Notes: a model not told the origin generated them from the sequence alone. Counted from the first letter of the stretch, positions 1 through 12,135 are shown. The stretch: DNA of 58,659 nt from Priapulus caudatus (GCF_000485595.1 NW_014577076.1:1009709-1068367), one strand, 5' to 3'. Program-made: numbers and translations.

Positions 1-2615
1 GGCATTTCACCGTCGCGGGTGGTGGGTCAATTTGAGATGTCATCGTTCACGTGGCGGGTGGTTGGGTAATTGTCCAGAGGTGCTCACGTCCGTGGGCGTA
101 TTGTGCAGGGTTGTCCAACGTGGTGGTGGCGTGGGTAATGTGTGCAGGCGTGTCACGGGGTGGTGGCGTAATTGTGCAGGTTGTCACGTGGTGGTGGCAG
201 GCGGGTAATCTGTGGCAGGGTGTCCACGTGTTGGTGGGTGGCGTCGGTAACTTGTGCATCCGTGTCACGTGGTTGGGTGAGTAATTCGTGCAGGGTGTCA
301 CGTGGGCGTGCCTGGGTGGTGCGGTAAGATTGCTCTGCAGGCGTGTCACCGGTGCGCCCGCGCGGGGCTCCGGGCGCGCGGTCGGGTGTGGGGCCCGTGG
401 TAATTGTGCTAGATGTCACGTGCGTGTGGTGGGTAATTGGGCAGGGGATGTTCACTCGGGGGGGCCGTAATTGTTGCAGGGTGCTTCACGTCGGGTGGTG
501 GCTAATTGTGCAGGGTGTCAGCGTGGTTGGTGTCAGTAATTCGGTGCAGGGGTATGTCACGTGGGTGCCGGTGGTGGGTAATGCTGCAGGGTGTCACGTC
601 CGGTGGGTGGGGCTAAATTGTGCAGTGCCGCCTGTCACGTGGGGCTGGGTGGGTAACATGTGCAGTGGGGTGTCAGTTGGGCGCGGGTGGTGCGCCTGGT
701 AATGTGCAGCGGGTGTCACGTGCGGATGGTGTGGCTAATTGTGCAGGCGGTGTCACCGTGGCTCGTGGGTGGTTTAATATGTGCAGCGGGGGCGGTGTCA
801 TCGTCGGGGTGAGTGCCGCGGCTAGATTGCCGTGGCCAGGATGTCATCTTGCTGGTGTGCCCCGGTAATTGTGCAGGGTGTCACGTCCTCCGGTGCAGTG
901 AGTAATTTGTTGCAGCGGTGTCAACGTCGGTGGTGAGTAATTGCCTCGCCAGGGCACAGTGTCCACGTGGTGGTGGCGGGTAATTGTGCAGGGCATCACG
1001 TGGTGCGTGGGGTAATTGTGCAGGGCTGTCACGGGGGTGGTGGGTAATTGTGCAGCTGACCGGTGTCACGTGCGGTGGATGCGCGTAATTGTGCAGTCCC
1101 GGCTGTCACGGCGTGTGGGTAAGTTGGCCAGTGGTGGTCACGTGGTGTGGTAATAATTGTGCCCAGGATGTCACGTGGTGGTGTTGGGGTAAGTTGTGCA
1201 GCGGTGTCACGTCCGGTGGTGGGAGTAATTGTGCAGTCGGGTGTTCACGCTCGGCTGGCGTAGTAATTCGTGCAGGATGTCCACGTGGTGGTGCGGTAAT
1301 TGTGCAGGATGTCACGTCGGCTGGTGGTAAATTGTCGCAGGATGTCACGTGGTGGTGCGGTATATGTGTGGGCAGGCGGTGTTACGTGCGTTGGTGGTGC
1401 GGGTAATTGTGCATGGCAATCACGTGCCTGTGGTGCGCGTAATTGTGTAGATGCTCACGATGGTGGTGGTAATTGTGCAGGCGATGTCACGTCGTGTGGT
1501 GCCGGGCGGGGCGACGGGAATTGTGCCAGGATGTCACTTGAGGTGGTGGTAAATGTGCAGGGTGTCACGTGGGCGCGTGTGTCGGGTAATTGCTAGCTCG
1601 CAGCGGTCTCACGTCGGCTGCGTGTCGGTATTGCTGCAGGCGAGCTTGTCACGTGGTGGTGGTGTATTGTGCAGCGCAGGCGTGCTCACGTGGTGGTGGT
1701 GCGGTAATTGTGCAGGTATGTCCACGCTGGTGGTGGCGTAATTGTGCAGCGGCTGTCACGTGGGTGGTGCCGGTATTGTGCAGTGGCGGCGGTTACGGGG
1801 ATGTCACGCTATAGTGGTGTAGTAATTGTGCAGGCTGTTCACGTGGGTAGTGGGTAATTGTGCAGGGCGCTGTCACGTGCGCCGGTGGTGTGGTAATTGT
1901 GCAGCCGGTGTCAACGTGTGCTGTGAGTAATTGTTGCAGGATTCACGTGGTGGGTGAGTAATTGATGCAGGGGTGTCACCGTCCATCCTTGGTGGTGTCC
2001 CCGCTAATTGTTGCGCAGGATGGTCATGCGGAGTGGTTGCGGTAATTGTGCAGGCGGGTGTCACGTGTGCGTGGTAGTGTGCAGGGTGTCACGTCCGGTG
2101 CCCGGGGTAATTGTGCAGCATGTCACGTGGTGGTGGTAATTGCTGCAGGTGTCACGTGGTGTGTGGGGTAATGTGCGAGGGCTTCATGCTGGCGTAGTGG
2201 TAATTGTGCAGGGGGCCTGTCACGTGGTGGTGGGTAATTGTGCAGCGTGTCACGTCGGTGGTGTGGGTTAATTGGGCAGGCCTCGGGTGGTGCACGTCGG
2301 AGTGGGGTTTGAATGGTGCGAGGCGGTTGTCACGTGCCGCGGTGGTGGGGGGTAATTGTGAGGGCGTGTCACGTGGGCTGCCGTGGCGTAATTGTGCAGG
2401 GGTGTCACGTGCCCGAGGCTTATTGGCGCGTCTTCCATGGGCCCGGGCGCAGCTGAGGTGCTCTGACATGCGCCGCCTTGGTGTGGTAATTGGTCGCAGG
2501 GTGTCACGTGCGTGAGTGGGTAACTTGTGGCAGGCGTGTCACCGTGGTGCGTGGGTAATGTGCCAGGGACTGTCACGTCCCGTGTGGCGGCTAACAGTAT
2601 ATGGGTGTCATGTCG
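1..2615. repeat. GT-rich minisatellite, ~30-bp unit with CACGTG core
   Basis: The whole stretch is built from one degenerate unit that reads roughly GTAATTGTGCAGG, then TGTCACGTGG, then TGGTGG. Starts of the TAATTGTGCAG word are spaced about 32 to 41 bases apart (for example near 981, 1013, 1045 and 1086), which gives roughly 75 to 80 units. Most units carry the palindrome CACGTG. Units differ by scattered one-base insertions and substitutions, more like sequencing noise than normal minisatellite variants. The many open frames across it are by-products of the repeat. The array ends in the unit just before the duplicated segment. A single unit survives at the equivalent edge near 10432. Confidence 0.9.
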
Positions 2616-3299
2616 GTCGGTGGGTATTCCTACAAAGAATATCTAGTGGAACGCGGTACTAGATCCTATAAGAAACGAATAAACTCCCAAATAAGCTGTA
2701 TAGGCAGCTAATAGAAAACACTACTATTTGTGCAGTGTTGATAATAACAGGATTGTAATCAATAGTTATTGGTAATCGTAAAGAGGTCGTACAATCGGTC
2801 TGATATTGCAACTCGTAACTCATATCCACCTCTCGCTATTACAACGCCGTCAATAAGCCCCTTTAGTTAAAGTCTTTAATAATGACCAATACGGCCGCTC
2901 CACCTTGCCCCTGGCTGTAGAAGTAGCCTAGAGGCCGTATTTCGCTCGCGGAGAGATTTAATATCTCCGAATTTTGATATTTTCGAACATCAAAACGCGG
3001 CTATCATAAAAATATGCCAATTTGTGTTCGTGTTTAAATCAAGAATTTATTTCATCGCCTATTTGAAAGTAATTCGCTATTCCTTTTAGCTTCATATTTT
3101 GTTTTTTTTTATACAACAAGCATCACCAATGACAAATAGACAGTAAGGACGAGCGCGTGACTCAAGATTCAAGCCGTATCTCACCGCGTCACCGTGGCGA
3201 GGCAACTAATGAATATCAAGCCTTGTCTATCTCGCACTCTAAAACTACAAGAACTATCTCAGATGTCCGCAGCCAAGGACCTTCCGTCCAGCGAGCCCG

Positions 3300-3652
3300 T
3301 AATGCAGTCCCACCCCCTGGATCCTCACACACAGACCGACCCCGGAAACAATCTCGTAGCGCTCCACTCGGTCGTGGTGCCGTGTCCTTCTAGCGATACA
3401 CGTACTCTGCTGCGCGCGTTGGGCGCTGCCGCATGTCGCCAGCCAGCAGTCTGATGCCCTGCCGAACCACTGCCCGTTATCGCTCCTAACATCGGTCGCA
3501 TTGATTTTCGGCCACACCTTTTCGCTCGTTCACGCCAGTCCCTGGTGAATTTTGCGGTCCTTGTCCGTCGTATTCTCTCCAGCGCTAGAACTGGCAATCT
3601 ATCTCTAAAGTGAGCCAGGTATGCTCGCTGAATCTGTGATCGCATCTATAAC
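3300..3652 (-). pseudogene. Frame-broken copy of F-type-lectin-like exon 2
   Basis: This is the left-copy counterpart of the clean exon at 10980-11245. Nucleotide words shared with that exon include the acceptor side near 3640-3655 and the block GAAGGACACGGCACCACGA on the minus strand. Insertions shift the frame several times, so no continuous protein can be read. The breaks may be sequencing errors and need not be real mutations. Confidence 0.55.
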
Positions 3653-4786
3653 ATAAGTATGGCAGCTAGGATAATTGGCGCGAAACTCGCTCTTTGAGCT
3701 AATAGTCTAGGGTTCACGGCTTCGCACGGGGACTAACACCTGTACTAAGGCAGCAGAAGAAATAGCAGAGTTTGACGACCTAAACTGCTTTAAGCCTATA
3801 GAGTCTATGAATATTAAGCTAAACAAAGCACGTCCTCCTGGAATCTTTTTTAAATGCTCTATTTTACGGACACATGATGTTAGAAAGGATGTAGTGAAAA
3901 TTTGTAGTGATTTTCAAAAACCACCCGCAACAATTTCGATAAACAAAGAGCCTATAACTGATAAAAAGTATAACTTTTTTTTAAAATCCAGGACCATTTT
4001 TCTTGTTGATATGTTAGCCATTAAAGCCGTATACAGAACCATTATTGGTAATCAGTCTTAGTACGTGAGTTTTCCGAGACGCAATAGCGTTTGAAACAAT
4101 CAGCAACTTCCACATTTCTAACAAATGCGAGGATTATTAAACACTTTTCTAAATTTCCACGCATGTGTACTGCTGTGTTATAATTGACTCATGCGGGAGA
4201 TCCTTGGTAGTGGTGTGGTTGGAGGCTATCATACATGAATTTCCTACGTATACATAGCTGCCATTGGGTGTACGACCCTATCAAATAAGAGTGCGTATTG
4301 AATATTTTGTACCGAAAAATCCACCTCCAACCGTTAAACCAGGATCTCTATTCGCGAAGGAAATTGAGACGCCCTCACGGCATATAAGCTATGGATGTTG
4401 GAAGAGTTCCTTACCTTCGAGACGCAGTACGGAGAACTCATGATTCCTCCGGTCAAACCGTAGCAACTCAATTGTTAAAACATCTAATCGCTTGACAAAT
4501 TTATAAAAAAACGCACACGGCCACGGACACCTCTTATCTCGTTGTTTCCCTTTCTGTTTCCTGACATAAGACACACACGACACGCCCACGCACGTGAACG
4601 TGTGGGTCGCCGCCGCTCAGCTGCCGCGCATCCGGGCATTCCGGCGTGTGCCAACGTCGCGTCGTGTGCGTATTTGTCGGCACGTGTGTGGTATGGGAGT
4701 TAATTGCTCCCTGAAATTTAATACCCGCTATAAATAATTCGATATTACATTTCCGATATTGTACGAGAGTAATAATTGTGTGATAC

Positions 4787-5097
4787 CCTTTGGGCCCATG
4801 CCTTGCCAATGTAGTGATTACGATTCCGTGAAACCGTGGTGACAGTTTTTCGTCCGATGGTCGATCATGAGCGTGCGGGTATTGCACGTAGCGCGTTATC
4901 GAGCACGGCGCACATGTGCAGAGACCGTGGCTAGCACACGTCGACAGCTAACGCAACAGCCTGTCAAACTGTCCTTTCCTACCACGTCGATCTTCTTGCT
5001 TCTTGTCGATTACACACGTACGTCGCTTTCTGCCGCCAGGTTCTCTACTGAATAGCAGTCAGTTCCACACAGTTCTTACAGATACAGAAAGTTGACT
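4787..5097 (-). pseudogene. Frame-broken copy of F-type-lectin-like exon 1
   Basis: This is collinear with the clean exon at 12136-12417. The minus strand still shows pieces of the domain, such as the segment for HGIVITT and the acceptor-side GTCAACTTTCTGTA-like stretch. Single-base insertions break the frame inside the motif that reads MIDLGRK in the clean copy. Status (true pseudogene or read error) is undecided. Confidence 0.55.
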
Positions 5098-5439
5098 TGC
5101 CAGTATGGTTAGTGCTAAATCATATAGCATTTGGAGTTAGAGCGTGAGTCATTACGCAATGAAGAGCTCGGAATATCCACTGATACCAATCGTTAGAATC
5201 CTACGCGCATTGTATGGAGACGTTCACACACAAAATAACGTTTAACAAAATGTACCCGTAATATTACGCTCTCGTAGCATTGACACATCTTACCACAGTG
5301 AGCTAGTCTGTTGCTAACTTTTACATAGAAGTTTCCCACACATTCCCTGAAAGCAAACATTTGCAGAACATCAGAACCCAGTTAGTTATATCATCTGTTT
5401 TTTTTTTGGCAGTTCAAAACTCGTTCGGTTTACATCAGC

Positions 5440-5965
5440 CGCTTCACACGTAGCCCGTAAAGAAATCCGCCGTATTTAGCGTTCACACGTGGCAAAAATA
5501 CGAGCCCAAGCATATAGTACTTAAACAGATCCGGTATTTCATGCTAAATACGAGGCCTTCCCAGACCCGAATAATTTTGCCGTGCTTGAAAATACCGGCA
5601 TTTATGTTTCTCTTGGCACCGCGATTTCTGTGTGAACGCTTTAAATACCGGATTTCAAGCCGCGTAGTTTATAAGACTGGTCGCGCTCGACAGTTGCCAG
5701 TGTAGATGCGAGGGAACTGTCGAGCGCGGACAGTCTACGTATTTTTTACTCGCGTCTGCCGTGCGAATTGCATTGTATTTCGCTTATTGTTTTGCTTGAA
5801 TTGTTTAAAGCAGCTTCGCAGCTTCGCAAATTACCGTGCTATTTCTGGAGCGCGCAGGATCAGGCGCTGGTGAACGCCTCGGCGCGTATTTGTCTCAGAT
5901 TCGGGATTGTCCGCCAAAATCTGCCGTATTCTCAGGGAAATACGCAGGTCTCGTGCTGAACCGAG
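5440..5965. mobile_element. GTTCACACG-bounded repeat block, left copy
   Basis: This is the noisy version of the block at 12735-13300. It keeps the repeated CGTTCACACG / CGTGTGAACG words, the AAATACCGG motifs and a damaged form of the long hairpin centred near 5705. It contains one copy of the 76-bp unit that is present twice in the right copy. Confidence 0.5.
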
Positions 5966-6051
5966 TGCTATAGTCACGTAGGTTCAAGCGTGCTTGTTAA
6001 AACGCGTATAATTTAGACACATTGAGTTAAAAACTGGCTTTTCCTAGAAAG

Positions 6052-8062
6052 CCGGACACCACTAGGCGATTTAAATCGGCCGACTCAGTCGGGCGACTCA
6101 ATTCGCCCGCTTGCAAAATCGCGCTAACTGTGTCAGTCAGTCGCCTCCGGATTTGTAGTCGCCCGAGTTTAGTGCCGATTCGAATCGCATAGATCAAACT
6201 TTTTGATATTATCAGGCGATTATTTCAGATCGTCCCGATTAAAAATCGTGCCTAGTGTGTCGCGGGTCAGGCGATTTATCGCCCGATTGCTACAATTTAT
6301 CCAGCCAAGTCAGACGCCTTGTTCAATGGATAGCTGACGTGAATAGCGATGTTCATTGTTTAGTATGTCATGCTCATGTCCATGTCCACGTACATAGCGA
6401 ATGGCCCACGCACGGCGACGGCACGCAGCGTGTACGTAGCACCGCTACGCAACACCACACTCATGCACGCACTTGTATACGTGCACACACGCACGCACGC
6501 ACGCACGCACTGCACGCACTGTGTACGTGCAACCACCGCACGCAGCGCACGATCTACCGTGCACCATGCATCGCACGCACGGCACGCACGTGTCTACCTG
6601 CCACACACAAGCACGTACGCACGCACGGCACACATGCACACACGCTGACCTGCAGCACGCCACACACGCACGCACGCACGCACACCATGCCCACACGTGT
6701 ACATGCCACCACGCACGCACGCACGCACGACACGTGGTACGGCTGCACAGCCAGCCACGCACGCACGGCGACGCTAACCGCAGGTACGGTGCCACACGCA
6801 CGCACTTCAACACACGCGACGTGACGTGCACACACACGGACGCCACGCACGCAGTTGCACCGCACGTCCCCTGTAAGTTCACACGCACACACGCACTCAC
6901 GTGTACGTACACACGCCACGCACGCTGTACGTACACACCGCACGCACGCACGTGTACGTGCACACGCACGCATACACTCCGATGCCACGCACGTGTACAA
7001 GCAGCACGCACGCACAGCAACGACACGTGTACGTGCACACGCACGCACGCACGTCTACGTGCACATGCACACGCTGCGCACACACGCACTCGCCACGCGA
7101 CCGCCACGTCGCCCGTGTCACCCACACTGGGACGGACGTCGCACATGCCACCCCCCACGCCCTCCACCGAATACGCTTCTCCCACTTTCCCGTGTTAACT
7201 GCCCCACGCGGCGCCACACACGCACGCACACACGCAAGCTGTACGTGCACCCAACGCCACGCCTACAGCACCCGCGAGCATCGCACGCACGCCTTGTACG
7301 TGCACACGCACGCACGCAGTGCACGCCAGGGTGAACGTGCACACGCCACAGCACGCATGCACGGAGCTGTGAACTGTGCACACGCACGCAACGCACGTAT
7401 ATGTGCCATACGCAAAACGCTCGCACGCACAGTCGTTACGCTGCTCACGCACGCCCACTCACGTTAACCTCGCACACACACGCACGCACCGCCACGTAGC
7501 GCACGTGTACCTGTGAACACGCACGTCATTCACACACGGCACGCAGGCACGCCGTGTTACGCTACACACGCCACGCACGACGAGCACGACGCACGCACCG
7601 CGCCACGTGCTACGTGCACACCGCACACATTGCACGCACGGTACCACGCACGCAACGACGTAATACGTGCACAGCGCGACACACGCGACACACCGCACGC
7701 ACACACGCACGCATGCCCACGCCCACGTTACATACAACACGCACGCCACCGCATGCATGCGCACGCCAGCGTGTAACTGTGAACACGCAGCGCACGCCAC
7801 GTCCACGCACGTCTGTACGGTTCATACTACGCACCCTCGCACCACGATCATGCACGACCGCGTGTAACATCGCGCCTATCTGTCTGTTACGGGCCCTACC
7901 TTTTGCATATTATCGGCCGCGAGTTATTTCAGCCCGCCCGATAAAATCGCAATAGCTGTTCGTCCACTCGACTCGCGCGTATAAGAAATCGGGATATTAT
8001 CGGGCGATTAAAGCTCGCCCGACTTAGATCGCATTAAAATCGCTAGTGTGTCCGCGTCCCTT
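6052..8062. mobile_element. TIR-bounded element with CACG array, left copy
   Basis: Left end GCCGGACACCACTAGGCGAT near 6052 and right end ATCGCTAGTGTGTCCG near 8050 are noisy versions of the clean termini at 13370 and 15257. The interior from about 6380 to 7840 is a CACG/CACACG-rich array. 6291-7525 is identical base for base to 13593-14827. Long open frames over the array on both strands are composed of His, Thr, Ala, Arg, Cys and Val repeats and are not genes. Confidence 0.65.
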
Positions 8063-8182
8063 AATGCGCGAGCCCTGTAGCGACACACTGCGATGGTTCA
8101 GATTTTTCTTTATTTAAACCGCGCTGTGCTTATAACCATCTCATGGTAGCGGCTTATATTTCGGAATCTCGTCAGCATACCC

Positions 8183-8346
8183 GTGTGTTGCGGCAGCGGA
8201 TGAATGCCAGCGCGCGATGCTGACGCTGATGCATCCACGTGCATGGGATGCAGACGAATCAAATCGAGCGATGAACGGCACTCATTTATGGTTAAGTTGC
8301 TCGCCGCTCGAGGTAATTTGTCCCGAGTGTGCCACCGAAGCTTGTA
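8183..8346 (-). pseudogene. Frame-broken copy of discoidin third exon
   Basis: This is collinear with the clean exon at 15358-15502. On the minus strand one can follow TTCGGTGGC, CTCGAGCGGCGA, CCGTTCATCGCTCGATT and CATCCCATGCA, but inserted bases break the frame. By position it would complete the discoidin domain whose first two exons are at 10080-10220 and 8828-9000. Confidence 0.55.
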
Positions 8347-8494
8347 AAAACAATGCGGCCTTTAATACTTAAGGTTAATCGAATTAGCATTCTGTTGAAA
8401 ATCTTATTCAGAATCAAACGGTAGAGACAAATAGCTCCGCGATCTGTCTCATTCTGTCTATGCTGCCTGTCCTGCTCTATCTGCGTCTGTCTAG

Positions 8495-8502
8495 TCTATC
8501 TA

Positions 8503-8585
<83 letters not shown>

Positions 8586-8818
8586 GCTATATCTATATAT
8601 ATATATATCTGTCTGTCTGTCTGTCTGTGTATCTGTCTCTCTGTCTATCTGCCTATATGTCTAGCTACCCGCCTTTCGATTTTTCTATCTTCTCTCCCCC
8701 CGCTCTCTCTCTATGTATATATATATATATATATTTATTTATTTATTTATTTATTTATTTATTCATTCCTATTTTTTTAATTAATTAATTATTCATTTAT
8801 TTATATGTATGAATATAT
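8495..8818. repeat. (TATC)n microsatellite grading into TCTG, CT, TA and TTTA tracts
   Basis: A run of about 90 bases of TATC repeat (8495-8585) is followed by TA, TCTG, TCTC, TA and TTTA tracts up to about 8815. It corresponds to the much longer TATC tract at 15591-15925. The repeat-coded open frame (Tyr-Leu-Ser-Ile) is not a gene. Confidence 0.9.
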
Positions 8819-8827
8819 ACAATTAAC

Positions 8828-9000
8828 CTTTGCCTCTAAGTTATTTGTTTCCTTGTAATAGTACCAGATGACACTGTCGTTGCTGTATGAAAGCTTCAAT
8901 CTGGTCACCCATTGTTGCTTCTTTGTATCTTCTCTTCCTTTAACAATGAAGCCTGTCACTCGTGTCGGTGGACCAATATCAAACTGAAGCCACTGTTGTC
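8828..9000 (-). CDS. Discoidin (F5/8 type C) domain, middle exon
   Basis: This minus-strand internal exon has a TATGTATTAG acceptor just above 9000 and an AAG|GTTAAT donor at 8827-8826. It enters with two bases and ends on a codon boundary. The 57 codons include QQWLQFDIGPPTRVTGF, KGREDTKKQQWVT and LSYSNDSVIWYYYK, the central beta-strand core of a discoidin / coagulation factor 5/8 C domain. Such domains are secreted or extracellular and bind carbohydrate or lipid surfaces. The preceding exon is 10080-10220 and the phases agree (one base plus two). The following exon should be the TFGGNSD type, present broken at 8183-8346 and intact at 15358-15502. The ligand cannot be told. Confidence 0.85.
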
Positions 9001-10079
9001 CTAATACATAAAACCCATTGTAAATTAGATCACCTATTTCAATGGAGGTACATTGACTCATACACATATTACAGACTCTTGCACATATTACACCGCACGC
9101 ACTTTTATTGAACTTCAACTTACATATACTACAGGTACACGCGGGCGCGTGCATATAAATATGTATTTGTTAATTGATCAATTAATTTTTGTCTGTGCAT
9201 AATATGGTCTCAATTATGTAATTCACATTAATATATCAATTATTCTTATTGAATACAATTCTATTTGATCCATGATTATTGTAAGACGGCCAATAGCAAG
9301 CGACGACCAGCAACCCCAACGACCAATGACCGATAAACCTATAACCCAGCTATTGTAATTGAAGGCGATGACCCTATTTCGAATTCAATTAAATACCGCC
9401 AGCTTTTAGTGGTATCTGAGCCATTCATCCAGCTGCATTGCTTCTGTCGCTGAGGTCTATAGAGGAAATTCCCTCAAGTGTATTTATTTATTCAGTAATC
9501 GTCAAACGGGCAACGCATTTTATCGCGAAATTATTTATAAATTTATATGAAACTGGAAGTTGCTCATTATCAAGAGCTTAGTATCTGATTTAATCGCGTT
9601 CATTTCACGCTTCGAAAAGCGAAAGCTTCGAAAACAAATCTCAGTGATTTGCTTGGGATGATTAGTTAAATTGTAATTTTACATTAGCCCATACATGTTG
9701 AAACAAATGTTATATAACCTTAAAAGCAAGGCAAAATAATAGGCTATATACTACAATTACTGCGATTTCCAGCATTATGCGATTATAAAATTTTCTTACA
9801 TTATTTTATTCACTATGACTCTTGCTGATACTAACCTGTGATAATAATGTGTATTGTATAATCACCAATATGAAACGACTTCAATGGTGATGATTTTTCA
9901 TAAGAATATTGATTATATATCTGCCAATTAACGTTTATATACGTTATGTGCTAACAATGTTTTCAGTGCGAGCAAGGGGTTGACGACGAGTTTTATCACG
10001 TGGGATTTTTCTAAAACCCTGTATGATACAAAATGAGAAAGGGATTCCGCTGGCCCTACACCAATAATTCTAGACTTAC
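9001..10079. other. Intron between two discoidin exons
   Basis: AT-rich sequence with no open frame or repeat that I recognise. It is flanked by matching splice sites of the minus-strand exons at 10080-10220 and 8828-9000, so it is best read as their intron. Confidence 0.6.
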
Positions 10080-10220
10080 CGTTGTTGTGTTTGGCACACC
10101 AACTTTTTGAACTGAAGATGTGTCCGTCCTCCGGTAGACAGGAGCTGTGTCGTTTCCAGTTCCACGTTGAGGACGCCTTTACCTTCACGGCCGGCGGCAG
10201 GCTGATCACGCGGTCGCATT
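10080..10220 (-). CDS. Discoidin (F5/8 type C) domain, first exon
   Basis: This minus-strand exon follows the acceptor GTTTTTCTAG (ending at 10221) and ends at a strong donor, AACAACG|GTAAGT (GT at 10079-10078). In frame it reads a Cys-Asp start followed by VISLPPAVKVKASSTWNWK, then CLPEDGHIFSSKSWCAKHNN. This is the N-terminal half of a discoidin domain with paired cysteines; the ASS..W and SWCAKHNN words are typical of an invertebrate discoidin subfamily. It splices in phase to 8828-9000. The upstream exon is not visible between 10220 and 10980. It could be joined to the signal-peptide gene at 27504, or belong to a separate tandem gene. Composition is GC-richer than the surrounding intron, as expected of a real exon. 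Confidence 0.82.
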
Positions 10221-10246
10221 CTAGAAAAACTCTTACTATCATTAAC

Positions 10247-10430
10247 TTAACAGCAGCAGGAGCAGCAGCAGAAGAAAAAGAAGAAGAAGAAGAAGAAGTT
10301 GATGGAGAACAACAACAACAACAACAACAAGAGGAAGTAGTAGAAGAGTTGTAGTAGTATCATTAGTATCAGAAACAGCTGTAACAGTAGTGTTGGTAGC
10401 AGTAGCAATAGCAGTAATAATAGTAGTAGA
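10247..10430. repeat. Trinucleotide-rich microsatellite (AGC/AAG/AAC/AGT)
   Basis: Runs of CAGCAG, AAGAAG, CAACAA and TAGTAG follow one another and abut the single minisatellite unit at 10432 where the duplicated segment begins. Poly-Gln/Glu and poly-Leu frames here are artefacts of the repeat. Confidence 0.85.
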
Positions 10431-10782
10431 GGTGTCATGTGGTGGTGGGTATTCCTAAAGAATATATGGAACGCGTATAGATCTATAAGAAACGATAACT
10501 CAAAAGTGTTAGGCAGTAATAGAAAAACTATATTTTGCATTGATTAATAACGGCATTGTAATAATATTATTGTAATCGGTAAAGGGTACAATGGCTGAAT
10601 TGCAAACTCTAACTATATCCATCGCTATACAACGCCGCAATAGCCCCTTTAGTTAAAGCTTAATAATTACAAATCGGCGTAAAGTAGCTAGAGCTATTTC
10701 GAGAATTTAATATCCGAATTTGATATTTCGAACATCAAAACGCGCTATATAAAATATGCAATTTGTGTTCGTAAATCAAGAA

Positions 10783-10788
10783 TTTATT
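10783..10788 (-). promoter_or_regulatory. Candidate polyadenylation signal AATAAA
   Basis: AATAAA on the minus strand, about 190 bases after the stop codon at 10980-10982 of the F-type-lectin-like exon. The position suits a 3' end for that transcript, but the sequence around it is AT-rich so a chance match is possible. Confidence 0.35.
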
Positions 10789-10979
10789 TATCGCTATTAA
10801 AAATTCGCATTTTTTAGCTCAATTTTGTTTTTTTTATAACAAATCACCAACGACAAATAGACAGTAAGGAGAGCGCGGACTAAGATCAAGCGTATCTCAC
10901 CGGTCAGTGGACAACTAATGAATATCAACCTTTACTCGACTAAAACTAAAAATATCTCAGGCGAGCAAGGACGAGCATA

Positions 10980-11245
10980 TCAGTACACCTGGATCTCACA
11001 CAAGACCAGGAAAAATCTCAGGCTCCATCGGTTCGTGGTGCCGTGTCCTTCTAGGTACACGTATCTGCCGCGCGTGGGCGTGCCGCATTCGAGCAGCAGT
11101 CTTGGCGCGAACACTGCGTTACTCGTTCGATTGATTTCGGCACACCTTTGCTCGTCACGCATCCTGGTGAGTTTGCGGTGGGTCTCCACGTAGACGGCAA
11201 TCTTCTCTAAATTGAGCAGGTAGTCGCTGAATCTGTGATCGGCAT
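10980..11245 (-). CDS. F-type-lectin-like domain, C-terminal exon with stop
   Basis: The acceptor is TATTTATAG at 11254-11246 on the minus strand, with entry phase 1, matching the exon ending at 12136. The 87 codons read DADHRFSDYLLNLEKIAVYV, later RCAEINR, LLLECGTPTRGRYVYLEG and LCEIQVY, then TGA at 10982-10980. The CG.P.RGRYVY..G...LCEI.VY ending is characteristic of the fucolectin / F-type lectin fold, a galactose-binding-like beta sandwich, usually secreted and carbohydrate-binding. The stop comes directly after the last beta strand, so this looks like a true C-terminus. I did not find the full His/Arg fucose-binding signature, so sugar binding is uncertain. The left copy of this exon (3300-3652) is frame-broken. 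Confidence 0.82.
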
Positions 11246-12135
11246 CTATAAATAATATGGAGAGATAATCCGGAAATCCCTTTGAGAATAGTTAGGGTTA
11301 CGGACGGGTAACACTGTAAAGGCAGCAGAAGAAATAGCAGAGTTGGGACCTAAACTTTTAACCATAAGTCTATAATATTAACTAAAAAAGAGTCCCTGGA
11401 ATTTTTTTAAATGCTCTAATTTAGGAAATAAGTTGAAAAGATGTATGAAAATTTGTAGTGATTTTCAAAACGCAACAATTTCGTAAACAAAGAGCCATAA
11501 CTGATAAAATATAACTTTTTTTTTAAAAATCCAGGGACCATTTTTCCTTTGATATGTTAGCATTGAAACGTAACAAACATTATTGGAATCAGAGTAGTGA
11601 GTTTCGAGAAATAGCGTTTGAAAAATCAGCAACTTCAGCATTTCTAACAATGGAGATATTAACACTTTTCTAAATTTCCCATGATTGTATGCCTGTGTTA
11701 ATAATTGACTCATGCGGGGATTTGGAACTGTTTGGGAGGCTACATACATAATTTCTACGTATACATAGCTGCCCATGGGTACGACCTATCAAATAAAGTG
11801 GGTATTGAAATTTTGACCGAAAATCACCTCCCAACCTTAACAGTATCCTTAATGACAGGAAATTGAGACGGCAGCAAAGATGGATGGAGAGTTCCTACTT
11901 CGAGACAGTACGGAGAATCATTGATTCCTCCGGTAAACCGTAGGAAATCATGTTAAACATAATCCTGAAAATTTTATCTGTGACATAAGACACCACACAC
12001 ACGCACGCACGTGCGTGTGGGCGTGTGTGCGTTTGTCGGCACGTGTGTGTATGAGTAATTGCTCCCTGAAATAAACCCGCTATAAATATTCGATATTACA
12101 TTCGATATTGTACGAGAGATAATATTGTGTGATAC
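11246..12135. other. Intron between the two F-type-lectin-like exons
   Basis: AT-rich intron of about 0.9 kb. It includes a short CACACGCACG / GTGTGTGCG tract at about 11990-12050, which is also present in the left copy. No other gene is seen. Confidence 0.6.

Larger units (their letters stand above)
2616..8455. repeat. Left copy (noisy) of a duplicated ~5-6 kb segment
   Basis: This segment is collinear with 10430-15590. Both begin with a GGTGGGTATTCCTA-like boundary and proceed through the same F-type-lectin-like exons, GTTCACACG block, CGGGCGATT-rich element, CACG array and discoidin exon to a (TATC)n tract. The left copy is longer mainly because of scattered single-base insertions that break all coding frames. 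Positions 6291-7525 are exactly identical to 13593-14827, while both flanks differ by frequent indels. The pattern suits uncorrected long-read sequence better than evolutionary divergence, but a real tandem duplication is not excluded. Confidence 0.85.

Noticed and set aside
1-2615. CRISPR-like regular spacing of repeats
   Set aside because: The units are contiguous tandem repeats without unique spacers, in a genome with spliced animal genes.
3807-4061. 84-codon frame in the left copy
   Set aside because: The corresponding sequence in the cleaner right copy (about 11360-11580) does not keep the frame, and the region is intronic by the exon model.
6255-7955. Long overlapping frames on both strands (up to 246 codons), repeated at 13590-15086
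   Set aside because: They are all translations of CACG/CACACG repeats (His-Thr-Ala-Arg or Cys-Val-Arg patterns), open in several frames at once, with no domain.
8460-8780. 106-codon frame of Tyr-Leu-Ser-Ile repeats, also at 15772-15984 and 42269-42472
   Set aside because: Encoded by a TATC microsatellite; open only because the tetranucleotide contains no stop in that frame.
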